Position numbers and translations under genes: made by a program. Of a stretch of 64,000 bases of DNA, positions 7,777 through 15,359 are shown piece by piece. Location: contig JAJFVE010000111.1 in NCBI GenBank assembly GCA_021371965.1, forward strand, positions 62,001 through 126,000. Direction: 5' to 3'. The stretch comes from Planctomycetaceae bacterium. Lineage in GTDB: Bacteria; Planctomycetota; Phycisphaerae; SM23-33. The notes below the pieces were generated by a model that saw only the letters and a program-made list of their open reading frames with translations, was not told where the DNA came from and did no database searches. Every line of letters begins with the position of its first letter. Position 1 is the stretch's first letter.

Positions 7777-8799
7777 ATGCGCCAGAGTTTCTTTCTTCTG
7801 TGTGTGACCGCCGCGGTCCTGGCCGCTCTCTGCGGCGGATGCACCAAGACCATCACCATCACGCGATACCCCGCGTTCTACGATCCGTCGCTCAAGAGCG
7901 TGGCCGTCGTCCCCTTCCGCGGCAATAACTCTGCCGCCTCGCTGGCGATCTCCGACGCCCTGGCCGGGGCCATGGCCGCCAACGGAACCTACGCGGTCTA
8001 CAACCGCAACGACCTGGCGGCCCTGATGAATGAGAAGGACCTGCAATTGGCCTTCGGCGGCGATGCGGCCGCGGCGGCGTCGCAGTTCAGCAAGCTTGGC
8101 AAGGTGCAGGCGATCCTCGTGGGCAATCTTGTGACCTATGCGGCTACCACGCGCAACGAGCCCAAGAGCGACCCGATCTACAGCTACGACGGCAACGGCA
8201 ACAGCTACGTCTCGGGCTATCGCAAGTACGTCCTGACGCGCAACGAGGCCAATGTTGCCGTGACCGCCACGCTCATCCGCGTGGCGGACGGTCGGCCGAT
8301 TCATGCCACGCCCCAGCAGCTCAAGGCCACCAGCTGGGCGCAGGGCTCGCCGCCGCCGCGCGACGCCCACGGCTGCCTGGCCAACGCCGTCGACGGCGTG
8401 GTGGGGCAGATGGTGGCCGAATTCGCCGTCACGCAATGCCAGATCAAGGTCAACCCCAATGAGGACTGCCGCACGGCCGCGGCGCTGTACGACAACAAGT
8501 GGGAATACGCCGACCGCTTCAGCACGCAGGACGACAAGATGTTCGTGGTCGTCAAGCTGCCGGGGGTGTGCAACAACAACCGCTTTCGCCTCACGATCGT
8601 CCGCAGCGGCGAGCGCGTGGACCTGGCGACGCACGACCTTCTCTGGTCCAGCAAGTTCGGGTCGTTCGGGTACGGGTTCAGCCCCAGGGAGATCGCCGCC
8701 AAGGGCGGCGGGGCGGGCGAGTATATCGCCAAGTTCTATTCGGGTCCCGAGCCGGTCATGACCCATGCGTTCAGGATCGAGGAGACGCGGCCGAAATAA
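7777..8799 (+). CDS. second CsgG/FlgO-like lipoprotein with C-terminal extension
   Basis: The product has 340 residues. The lipobox is LCGGC, with cysteine 22. The first 170 residues repeat the pattern of the preceding gene: LKSVAVVPFRGNN, then YAVYNRNDLAALMNEKDLQL, FSKLGKVQAILVGNLV, and VTATLIRVADGRPI. The C-terminal 130 residues form a separate beta-rich region with CNNNRFRLTIVRSG that I do not recognise. An AGGAG site lies ten bases before the ATG. A GC-rich hairpin (about 7690-7720) lies in the gap to the previous gene. The paired lipoproteins suggest two related subunits of one envelope structure. Confidence 0.7.
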   Translation: MRQSFFLLCVTAAVLAALCGGCTKTITITRYPAFYDPSLKSVAVVPFRGNNSAASLAISDALAGAMAANGTYAVYNRNDLAALMNEKDLQLAFGGDAAAAASQFSKLGKVQAILVGNLVTYAATTRNEPKSDPIYSYDGNGNSYVSGYRKYVLTRNEANVAVTATLIRVADGRPIHATPQQLKATSWAQGSPPPRDAHGCLANAVDGVVGQMVAEFAVTQCQIKVNPNEDCRTAAALYDNKWEYADRFSTQDDKMFVVVKLPGVCNNNRFRLTIVRSGERVDLATHDLLWSSKFGSFGYGFSPREIAAKGGGAGEYIAKFYSGPEPVMTHAFRIEETRPK

Positions 8800-8912
8800 C
8801 CCATCGCCGCGGGCGATGGCGAATCGTACAGTCGACACACGTGCGGGAATGGCCCGCAACAGCAGGAACCGCCGCCCCTGCCGGACGCGCGGCGGACCTA
8901 GAGGAGAGAGCG

Positions 8913-10265
8913 ATGAGCGACAAATGGAAAATCCTGACCTGGATGCTGGTAGTGGGCGTGCTGTCGGCGCTGGGCGCCGAAGCAAGGGCCGACGCGCTGT
9001 CGGAAAAGCAGGCCGCCCAGAACAAGTTGCTGGCGATGCGGGCCGCCCGCGTCGACGCCATGCGAAGACTCGCTGAACGCATCAACGGCCTGGTCATCAC
9101 CTCCGAGACGACGGTCAAGGATTTCGTGGCCACCAGCGACCGGATCCAGTCCGCAATGACCTCGTGGCTGAGCGGCATGAAGGAAGTGGGCGAACCGACG
9201 TTTACCCCCGACGGCGCCTGCCAGGTCACCCTCGAAGTGACGGTCAAGGAGCTCGTCGTCCAGCTCCAGCGCCTGCACAAGGAGTATTACAAGGGCAATA
9301 AGATCGCCTACGCGGACATCGAAAAGATCTCCGCCAACACCAAGGAAAGCACCCTGCGCGAGACCGGCTCGGGCGTGCCGCGCCCGGAGTTCGCCGACCG
9401 GGGCGAGACCGTCGCTCCCACCGCCGGCGGCGAAGGCATCATGTCCAGGAAGGCCTGGGCGTATTGGATGGCCCACTGCACCGCCCGCGGGCGCCTGATG
9501 GCCAAGCGCGCCGCGGAAGTCGATTCCATGCGCAGGCTCGGCGAGCGCATCAACGGCATCCTGATCAATTCGGAAACCACGGTGAAGGATTTTGTGGCCA
9601 CCAACGACACGATCAACACCCAGATGCAAACCTTCATCCGTGGCGCCCGCGAGGTTGGCGTGCGATATCACGACGGGGAACTGATCGTGGAAGTCGACAA
9701 GGAAGTCACGGTGCGGGATCTGATCGTCACTCTCCAGCGGTGGCACAAGGAATACTACAAGGGCAACCGCATCGCCAGCGAAGACATCGAGCGAATCAGC
9801 GCCCGCATCGAGGACAAGGACATCCGCGAGACCGGCATGGGCGTGCCGCCGGACGACTATCTCAAGGGCGATGACGTCGCCGTCGCCGCGGTCGGCAAGG
9901 CCATGTCCAACTGGCCGCCGACCGTCCAGGCTACCGGCCAGGCCGCCATCGACACCGAAAACAGCAACGCCGCGCAGGCCAAGCTGATGGCCCTGCGCGC
10001 CGCCGAGCTCGACGCCAAGCGCAAGCTGGCCGAGCAGCTCGACGGGCTGGTGGTCTCCAGCCAGACGTCGGTGAAGGATTTTGTGGCCATGGACGACCAG
10101 ATCCGCACGAGCATGCTGACGTTCATGCAGGGCTCGCGGCGAGTCAATGGCTCGGAAAAAATCGCCCCCGACGGGACCGCCTCGGTCATCGTCGAGGTCG
10201 AGATGGCCCCGCTGTGGAACATGGTGCTGTACTACAAGGAAAAGCTTTCTCTCAAGCTGAATTAA
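8913..10265 (+). CDS. triple LPP20/FlgP-like repeat protein
   Basis: The product has 450 residues. A signal peptide (WMLVVGVLSALGAEARA) without a lipobox is followed by three copies of an LPP20-like domain at about residues 25-130, 200-300 and 350-450. Each copy starts with an AxxKLMAxRAAxxDAxRRL helix, continues with INGLVITSETTVKDFVA, and contains a beta strand region and, in two copies, a W/LHKEYYKGN segment. LPP20 domains occur in Helicobacter surface lipoproteins and in FlgP, an outer-membrane ring component of flagella. I chose the ATG at 8913 because GAGGAG sits immediately upstream and the signal peptide begins there. The frame is open further upstream, inside the preceding gene. Confidence 0.75.
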   Translation: MSDKWKILTWMLVVGVLSALGAEARADALSEKQAAQNKLLAMRAARVDAMRRLAERINGLVITSETTVKDFVATSDRIQSAMTSWLSGMKEVGEPTFTPDGACQVTLEVTVKELVVQLQRLHKEYYKGNKIAYADIEKISANTKESTLRETGSGVPRPEFADRGETVAPTAGGEGIMSRKAWAYWMAHCTARGRLMAKRAAEVDSMRRLGERINGILINSETTVKDFVATNDTINTQMQTFIRGAREVGVRYHDGELIVEVDKEVTVRDLIVTLQRWHKEYYKGNRIASEDIERISARIEDKDIRETGMGVPPDDYLKGDDVAVAAVGKAMSNWPPTVQATGQAAIDTENSNAAQAKLMALRAAELDAKRKLAEQLDGLVVSSQTSVKDFVAMDDQIRTSMLTFMQGSRRVNGSEKIAPDGTASVIVEVEMAPLWNMVLYYKEKLSLKLN

Positions 10266-10299
10266 TCGCCCGGCAATCGTGGCGCGAAGGAGACCTGAA

Positions 10300-10710
10300 A
10301 TGAAATCGACGAGATTACTGCTTGTGGCGTTGGTGGCGTGCGCGGCTGTTGCGGCCGGATGCGAGAAGAAAGTCCTGGTCACCGTGATGAACCACAGCGA
10401 CCTGGCCCGTACGGTCAGGCTCAGCACCCCCGATGAAACAATGACTATGGGCACCGTCGGCGCCGAAGGGCGGCAGAGCATGACGTTGGCGGTCAAGACC
10501 TCCGACATGCCCGCCCAGTGCCGCATTGCGGCCGGCACCGGTTCGGACCTGAGCTTCCCGGTCACCGACGATACCCCGTCCAAGCTCTGGTTCCACATTA
10601 CCAAGGACGGCAAGCTGGCCGGACCTTACGGCAAAAACGACGTGCATACCGAATCCGAGAAGAACGTCGACGTATCCGAGCCCGTCCGCCGGACCATGGA
10701 ACTGCGATAG
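10300..10710 (+). CDS. small lipoprotein of unknown function
   Basis: The product has 136 residues. The lipobox is VAAGC, with cysteine 21. The mature part is a predicted beta sandwich: KKVLVTVMNHSDLARTVRLS, then MGTVGAEGRQSMTLAV. It has no recognised family. GAAGGAG precedes the start. Its place between the LPP20-like and FlgT-like genes suggests a part in the same complex. Confidence 0.75.
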   Translation: MKSTRLLLVALVACAAVAAGCEKKVLVTVMNHSDLARTVRLSTPDETMTMGTVGAEGRQSMTLAVKTSDMPAQCRIAAGTGSDLSFPVTDDTPSKLWFHITKDGKLAGPYGKNDVHTESEKNVDVSEPVRRTMELR

Positions 10711-10753
10711 AACATACGCCCTTGGTAAGACATTCGTACTCTGAGGCACGGAT

Positions 10754-11887
10754 ATGAGACTCACACGGATTCTTGCGGTGATCGGCATTGCCCTGCTCTG
10801 GACCGCTTCGGCGCCGGCCCAGACCGTCACGCCCAAGGGCGACAACCTGGTGGAAGTGACCGTCACCGGCGGTGGAGCCAGCGAAGAGGAAGCACTGGCC
10901 GACGCCATGCGCAAAGCCGTCGAGCATGGCGCGGGGCAATACATCAGCTCGCACTCGGAGATGAAGGACTTCGCCCTCGTGCGCGACACCGTGCTGTCGC
11001 GCAGCGCCGGGTTCCTGCAGAGCAAGAAGATCCTCTCCAAGGGCGAACTGCCCGACGGCTCGTGGCAGGTGAAGATATCGGCCGTCGTGTCGATCAAAGG
11101 CATCGAGGACACCTGGGGCGTGGTGACCAACCTGCTGGCGCAAGTGGGGCGGCCCAAGATCATGGTCTTTGTCCGCGAGCGCATCGGCGAGCGGGTGCAG
11201 GACGACTCGACCGTCCAGACGCGAATCGAGAACCTGCTGCTCAAGAGCGGATTTGTCCTGGTGGACAAGGAGCAGCTCAAGGAGATCGACAAGAAGGACC
11301 TGACCGCCGCGGCCGCCGAGGACAGTCCCGCCCGCCTGCAAGCGGTGGCGAAACGATTTGGCGCACAGATCTTCATCAGCGGCACGGCCAACGCCACGCC
11401 CGGGCCCACGAGTGTCGTCGGCGGGCTGCAGTTGTTCCCGTTCCAGGCTGAATCGAACATCCGCTGTTTTCGCAGCGACACCGGGCAGCTTTTGGCCAGC
11501 CAGCCCGGTCCGTCGACGCGCGGGGTCGACCGCGTTTGGCGCAGCGCCGCCGCCAAGGCCCTGGACGCCCAGGCCCAGATCGTCGCCCCCAAGGTCGTCG
11601 AAGACGTGCTCCAATTCTGGCAGGACGCCCTGGCCGGACGCGGCGAGGTGCAGCTGCACGTCGAGGGCGTCACCTTCAAGCAGTACACGCAGATCAAGGC
11701 CAAGCTCAAGACCGTCAAGAATGTCAAGGACGTCACGGCCGCCTTCCACAATCAGGTCGTCGAGTGCTCGCTCCAATCGGACCTGATCGCCGAAAAGCTG
11801 GCTGAGAAACTCGCCGACGCCATGCCGGAACTGGATATCTCCGACGTCTCGGCCAACGTGATCAAAGCGAAATTCAAAGCGCCGTAG
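10754..11887 (+). CDS. FlgT-like periplasmic protein A
   Basis: The product has 377 residues. A signal peptide (LAVIGIALLWTASAPAQ) is followed by an N-terminal FlgT_N-like domain: VEVTVTGGGASEEEALADAM, RKAVEHGAGQYIS, LVRDTVLSRSAGFLQSKKIL, then WQVKISAVVSI. The middle domain is a TolB-N/CsgG-like alpha/beta fold with QTRIENLLLKSGFVLVDKEQ and FGAQIFISGTANA. The C-terminus has a small alpha/beta module (VEGVTFKQYTQIKAKLKTVK). This is the three-part order of Vibrio FlgT, the H-ring protein. A paralogue follows at 12015. Confidence 0.7.
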   Translation: MRLTRILAVIGIALLWTASAPAQTVTPKGDNLVEVTVTGGGASEEEALADAMRKAVEHGAGQYISSHSEMKDFALVRDTVLSRSAGFLQSKKILSKGELPDGSWQVKISAVVSIKGIEDTWGVVTNLLAQVGRPKIMVFVRERIGERVQDDSTVQTRIENLLLKSGFVLVDKEQLKEIDKKDLTAAAAEDSPARLQAVAKRFGAQIFISGTANATPGPTSVVGGLQLFPFQAESNIRCFRSDTGQLLASQPGPSTRGVDRVWRSAAAKALDAQAQIVAPKVVEDVLQFWQDALAGRGEVQLHVEGVTFKQYTQIKAKLKTVKNVKDVTAAFHNQVVECSLQSDLIAEKLAEKLADAMPELDISDVSANVIKAKFKAP

Positions 11888-11894
11888 TTTTTCC

Positions 11895-12000
11895 GTAGCA
11901 TGGCCGTCTCGGCCATGAGTAGCACGGGTGTCTCGCCCGTGCATGGCAAAGGCCACGCTCGGGATGGCCGTGGTGCTCACGGGCAAGAGGGTCGTGCTAC
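11895..12000. repeat. GTAGCACGG-family palindromic repeat
   Basis: The 106-bp block begins GTAGCATGGCC and ends GTCGTGCTAC, so its ends are inverted repeats. It contains internal palindromes ATGGCCGTCTCGGCCAT and CACGGGTGTCTCGCCCGTG. It begins seven bases after the stop of the first FlgT-like gene. Relatives lie at 13194-13254, 34177-34226 and 56130-56169. Confidence 0.75.
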
Positions 12001-12014
12001 TTGGGAGACAGCCG

Positions 12015-13196
12015 ATGAATCGTTCTCGAAGCATGACAACGCTCATTCAGATTGGAGCTGTTCTTGTTGCGATTTCGTCAGCGGCCGTCGCGCAGCCGAT
12101 CGCCGCCCGTCCCGTTGACAAATGGGTCGATGCCACCGGCCGCGCCAGCGGGGCCGACGACAAGGCCCGCGACGAGGCTGTCGCGCAGGCCCTGCGCACG
12201 GCCGTCGAAGAAGCCTGCGGCGTCTTCCTGACCAGCCAGTCCAAGAGCGAAGACTACAAGGCTGTCTATGACAAGGTCATCGCCAACGCCGTGGGCTACG
12301 TCAAGGAGCACAAGGTCGTCAAAGTGAGCATCGAAGACGGCGTGACGACCGCCCGGGTGCGGGCCCGCGTCTCGACGCAGAAGTTCGAGGAGGATTGGGC
12401 CTCGACCATCCACACGATTCACCAGGAGAATAATCCTCGCGTGATCGTGGCCATCGCCGAGTCGGTTCACCAGACCACGGAGGGTCCCACCTACCGGGAA
12501 AATGACAGCGGCACTATTCAGAGCAAGATCGAGGATTTCTTTCTGTCCAAGGGCATCACCATCATGGACAAGAACACCGCCGCCAGCGTCTCCAAGCGAG
12601 ACGTGCTGCTGGCGGCCATCAAGGACGACATGACCGAGGTGGCCTCGCTGGGGGCGCGGTTCAACGCCGACGTGGTCGTCACCGGCCGGGCGACCGCCAA
12701 GTACGGCAAACGCCTCGATGTGTCCGGCCAGACACTCTACCAGTACACCGCCACGCTCAACGTGCGGGTGATCCAGACCGACTCGGCGCGAGTGCTGGCC
12801 AGCAGGACCTTCGGCCCCGTCACGACCACCACGCTGCAGCGCGGCGGCGGCGAGGATAAGGCCCTGGCCAAGCTCGGCGACGACTGCGCCGCGCAGCTTC
12901 TGGCGGCCGTCGTCGAAGCGTGGCGCAAGCGGGCCAACGTCTCTCGCACCGTGGCGATCAGCGTTTCAGGGATGGACTTCGAGACCTGGAAGACGTTCAA
13001 GACCGAGGCCTCGACGCTGCGCGGCGTGCAGGCCCTTCGCCTGCGGGAGATCACCGAAAGCGTCGCCAACATCGACGTGGAATATCGCTACTCGAACGAA
13101 ACCCTGGCCGATCGCCTCACGGAAGTCAAAGCCGTCAAACTGGCCATCGTTGAGATCACCGCCAACCGCGTAAAGCTCAAGGTGCAGAAACCATAG
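12015..13196 (+). CDS. FlgT-like periplasmic protein B
   Basis: The product has 393 residues and is a paralogue of the 10754 gene with the same domain order. A signal peptide is followed by WVDATGRASGADDKARDEAV, ALRTAVEEACGVFLTSQS, a VYDKVIANAVGYVKEHKVVK segment, then the middle domain (SKIEDFFLSKGITIMDKNTA, LGARFNADVVVTGRATA). The C-terminal module is MDFETWKTFKTEASTLRGV. I chose the ATG at 12015 with GGGAG upstream. The open frame before it runs through the repeat at 11895-12000 and is not coding. The TAG stop is the first three bases of the next repeat (TAGCACGG). Confidence 0.7.
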   Translation: MNRSRSMTTLIQIGAVLVAISSAAVAQPIAARPVDKWVDATGRASGADDKARDEAVAQALRTAVEEACGVFLTSQSKSEDYKAVYDKVIANAVGYVKEHKVVKVSIEDGVTTARVRARVSTQKFEEDWASTIHTIHQENNPRVIVAIAESVHQTTEGPTYRENDSGTIQSKIEDFFLSKGITIMDKNTAASVSKRDVLLAAIKDDMTEVASLGARFNADVVVTGRATAKYGKRLDVSGQTLYQYTATLNVRVIQTDSARVLASRTFGPVTTTTLQRGGGEDKALAKLGDDCAAQLLAAVVEAWRKRANVSRTVAISVSGMDFETWKTFKTEASTLRGVQALRLREITESVANIDVEYRYSNETLADRLTEVKAVKLAIVEITANRVKLKVQKP

Positions 13197-13254
13197 CACG
13201 GCCGTCTCGCCCGCGGCGGGGCACGGGAAATACGGGCGGGACGCCCGTGCTACG
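13194..13254. repeat. GTAGCACGG-family palindromic repeat
   Basis: TAGCACGG (13194-13201) and CCGTGCTA (13245-13252) are perfect inverted ends. Inside are GCCGTCTCGCCCG and CGGGCGGGACGCCCG. The element supplies the stop codon of the FlgT-like gene B (TAG, 13194-13196) and ends where the hydrolase pseudogene begins. Confidence 0.75.
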
Positions 13255-13358
13255 TCATTTCACCTTCAGGTGCTTGTCGAAGAAGTCGTAGATCCGGCCC
13301 AGGATCGTGACGTTGCCGGTGACGCGGTGACCCATTCCGGCAGTGATCGCCAGCGTGC
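13255..13358 (-). pseudogene. C-terminal fragment of the alpha/beta hydrolase at 18497
   Basis: Read on the minus strand, these bases encode TLAITAGMGHRVTGNVTILG, RIYDFFDKHLKVK and a TGA stop. The complete hydrolase gene at 18497-19738 ends in TLAITPGMGHRVTGDVTILG, QIYDFFDKHLKSK. Nucleotide identity is high from about 13265 to 13358 and then stops abruptly. No start or upstream domain is present, so this is a relic. It lies in direct orientation to the full copy, with the marR-RND operon between them. The rest of the 13197-13509 gap holds a repeat and the promoter region of marR. Confidence 0.8.
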
Positions 13359-13446
13359 GTGCCGCCGTGCCGCCCTGGAGTAACGCAAGCTTGCCCATGG
13401 CAATGCATCAACGAACCAAAGGAACAGGAGATTATGTTTCCATATA

Positions 13447-13490
13447 GTTCGACGCCATATTATATTGCATGGTATTGTATCTGGTCGAAC
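13447..13490 (+). promoter_or_regulatory. marR promoter and possible operator
   Basis: An AT-rich island lies upstream of the marR start. TTCGAC (13448-13453) and GGTATT (13471-13476) are 17 bp apart and could serve as -35 and -10 boxes. A perfect 7-bp inverted repeat, GTTCGAC (13447-13453) and GTCGAAC (13484-13490), brackets this core. MarR-family regulators usually repress their own operon from such palindromes. The assignment is by eye. Confidence 0.4.
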
Positions 13491-13509
13491 CAGCCTGGCG
13501 GAGACTCTC

Positions 13510-14052
13510 ATGCCCAGTAAGAACACGATCGACGGAATCATGCAGTTTGCCGGCCGACTGGAAGGGATCGAGCAAACGACCCTTCGGGAGGGGCTGGAAA
13601 TTGCGCGTCTTCATCACCAGGTAGAGCAGGTGATCGAAAACGATCTGGCAGGATGGGGGTTGACGGCCAGGCAGATCGAGATCATGGAGTTGCTCTTCCA
13701 CAGCGAAGACGGAACGTCGACCCCGGCCGCGCTGTCGGAGGAAGTGTCCCTGACGCGCTCGGCTATGACCAGTGCCCTGGACTCGCTGGAGAAGCTCGGT
13801 CACACGGTCCGCACGCCGCACCCCGGCGACCGGCGGATGGTCGCGGTCTCGCTGACGCCCTCGGGCCGCAGCTTCATCAGCCGCCACCTGCCGGAGCGAT
13901 ATCGCAGGATCTGCAGCGTCGTGAACGTCCTTTCCCAGAGGGAGCGGACGGCGATGCTGAATTCATACCAGAAGGTCCTGGACGCCCTCGTCCGGGAATT
14001 GCAGAAGAAGCAGAAAGCTCCGCCTGAGCGCAGAACTGGAGTAAACGCATGA
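13510..14052 (+). CDS. MarR-family transcriptional regulator
   Basis: The product has 180 residues. The winged helix-turn-helix is visible at about residues 55-120: LTARQIEIMELLFHSEDGTS, then LSEEVSLTRSAMTSALDSLE as recognition region and the wing HPGDRRMVAVSLTPSGRSFI. MarR proteins repress drug-efflux operons and release DNA on binding small phenolic ligands. The stop overlaps the start of the adaptor gene (ATGA), so the regulator leads its own efflux operon. I chose the ATG at 13510 with CGGAGA upstream. Confidence 0.9.
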   Translation: MPSKNTIDGIMQFAGRLEGIEQTTLREGLEIARLHHQVEQVIENDLAGWGLTARQIEIMELLFHSEDGTSTPAALSEEVSLTRSAMTSALDSLEKLGHTVRTPHPGDRRMVAVSLTPSGRSFISRHLPERYRRICSVVNVLSQRERTAMLNSYQKVLDALVRELQKKQKAPPERRTGVNA

Positions 14053-15347
14053 GTATCGTCAAAACGAATTCCCATCTCGCTGCCGCACTGGTGTGCCTGG
14101 CAATGTTGCAGGGCTGCCAGAAGCAACAGCAAGCCGCGCCGCCTCCGCCGGTGCCGGAAGTGGGCATTGTGACAGTGACGCCGCAGGAGGTCGTGTTGAC
14201 GACGGACCTTCCCGGCCGCACGGCATCCTTCCGCGTGGCCGAAGTCCGGCCCCAGGTCAATGGCATCGTGCAGAAGCGGTTGTTCACTGAAGGCTCAGAC
14301 GTCAAGGCTGGCGACGTGCTCTATGAGATCGACGCGGCCACGTTCAAAGCTGCGCAGGAAAACGCCGCGGCCAATCTGGAGGTGGCCGTCAAGGGCGTCG
14401 CCAAGGCTCAGGCTGCTTTGGCGGCCTGTGTCGCGGGTGTGACGCGGGAGAAAGCCACCTTAGATCAGGCCCAGGTCGACCTCAAACGCACGGAGCAGCT
14501 CTTTGCCACCAGGACCGCGACGGCGTCGGAACTGGACGACGCCAAGACAAAGGTCAATGTCGCCAAAGCCAATCTCGAAGCGGCCGACGCGCAGGTCGAG
14601 AGCAGCCGCCAGACTATCGCGGGTGCCCAGGCGTCGGTGCAGCAGGCCCAGGCCGCCCTGGCCACGGCCAACATCAACTTGGCGTATACGAAGATCACCG
14701 CTCCGCTGTCGGGGCGCATCGGCAAATCGACCGTCAACGACGGCGCCTTGGTGACGGCGTATCAACCGCTGGCGCTGGCGACGATCCAGCAACTGGACCC
14801 GATCTACGTGGATGTTCCCCAGTCGACGGCCGAGTTGCTTCGGCTGCGTCAGCGGCTGAAGGACGGTTCGCTCAACCACAACGGCGCCGGCGGCGAGAAG
14901 GTCAAGCTGTCGATGGAAGACGGCAGTCCCTGTCCGCTGGAAGGGACTCTTCAGTTCCGCGACGTGACGGTCGATCCGACGACCGGATCGGTCATTTTGC
15001 GGGCGGTCTTTCCCAACCCCAACGCGACGCTGCTGCCGGGCATGTTCGTCCGAGCGTCGATCGTCGAGGGCGTCAACCGCAAGGCGATCCTGATTCCCCA
15101 GCAGGCCGTGACGCGCGATCCGCGCGGCACGCCCATGGCGATGATCGTCGACGCCGACGGCAAGGCCGCCGCACGGGTCCTGACGCTCGATCGCGCCATC
15201 GGCAGCCAGTGGTTTGTCAGCGCTGGACTGGTGGAAGGCGAGAAATTGATCGTTGAAGGCGGCCAGAAGGTGCGCCCGGGCTCTCTGGTCAAGCACACCC
15301 CGATGAAACTCGCCCAGGCTCCTCGTGCCACCCCTGGCTCAAAGTGA
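14049..15347 (+). CDS. RND efflux periplasmic adaptor (AcrA/MexA-like lipoprotein)
   Basis: The product has 432 residues. The lipobox MLQGC gives an acylated cysteine at 23. The typical adaptor order follows: beta strand EVRPQVNGIVQKRLFTEGSD, lipoyl half VKAGDVLYEIDAATF, a long alpha-helical hairpin (about 100-210), the returning lipoyl half TKITAPLSGRIGKSTVNDGA, a beta barrel (QQLDPIYVDVPQSTAELLRL) and a membrane-proximal domain with NATLLPGMFVRASI. It joins the RND pump to an outer-membrane channel. No TolC-like gene follows, so the channel must be encoded elsewhere. Confidence 0.93.
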   Translation: MSIVKTNSHLAAALVCLAMLQGCQKQQQAAPPPPVPEVGIVTVTPQEVVLTTDLPGRTASFRVAEVRPQVNGIVQKRLFTEGSDVKAGDVLYEIDAATFKAAQENAAANLEVAVKGVAKAQAALAACVAGVTREKATLDQAQVDLKRTEQLFATRTATASELDDAKTKVNVAKANLEAADAQVESSRQTIAGAQASVQQAQAALATANINLAYTKITAPLSGRIGKSTVNDGALVTAYQPLALATIQQLDPIYVDVPQSTAELLRLRQRLKDGSLNHNGAGGEKVKLSMEDGSPCPLEGTLQFRDVTVDPTTGSVILRAVFPNPNATLLPGMFVRASIVEGVNRKAILIPQQAVTRDPRGTPMAMIVDADGKAAARVLTLDRAIGSQWFVSAGLVEGEKLIVEGGQKVRPGSLVKHTPMKLAQAPRATPGSK

Positions 15348-15359
15348 CGGAGACTCAAG

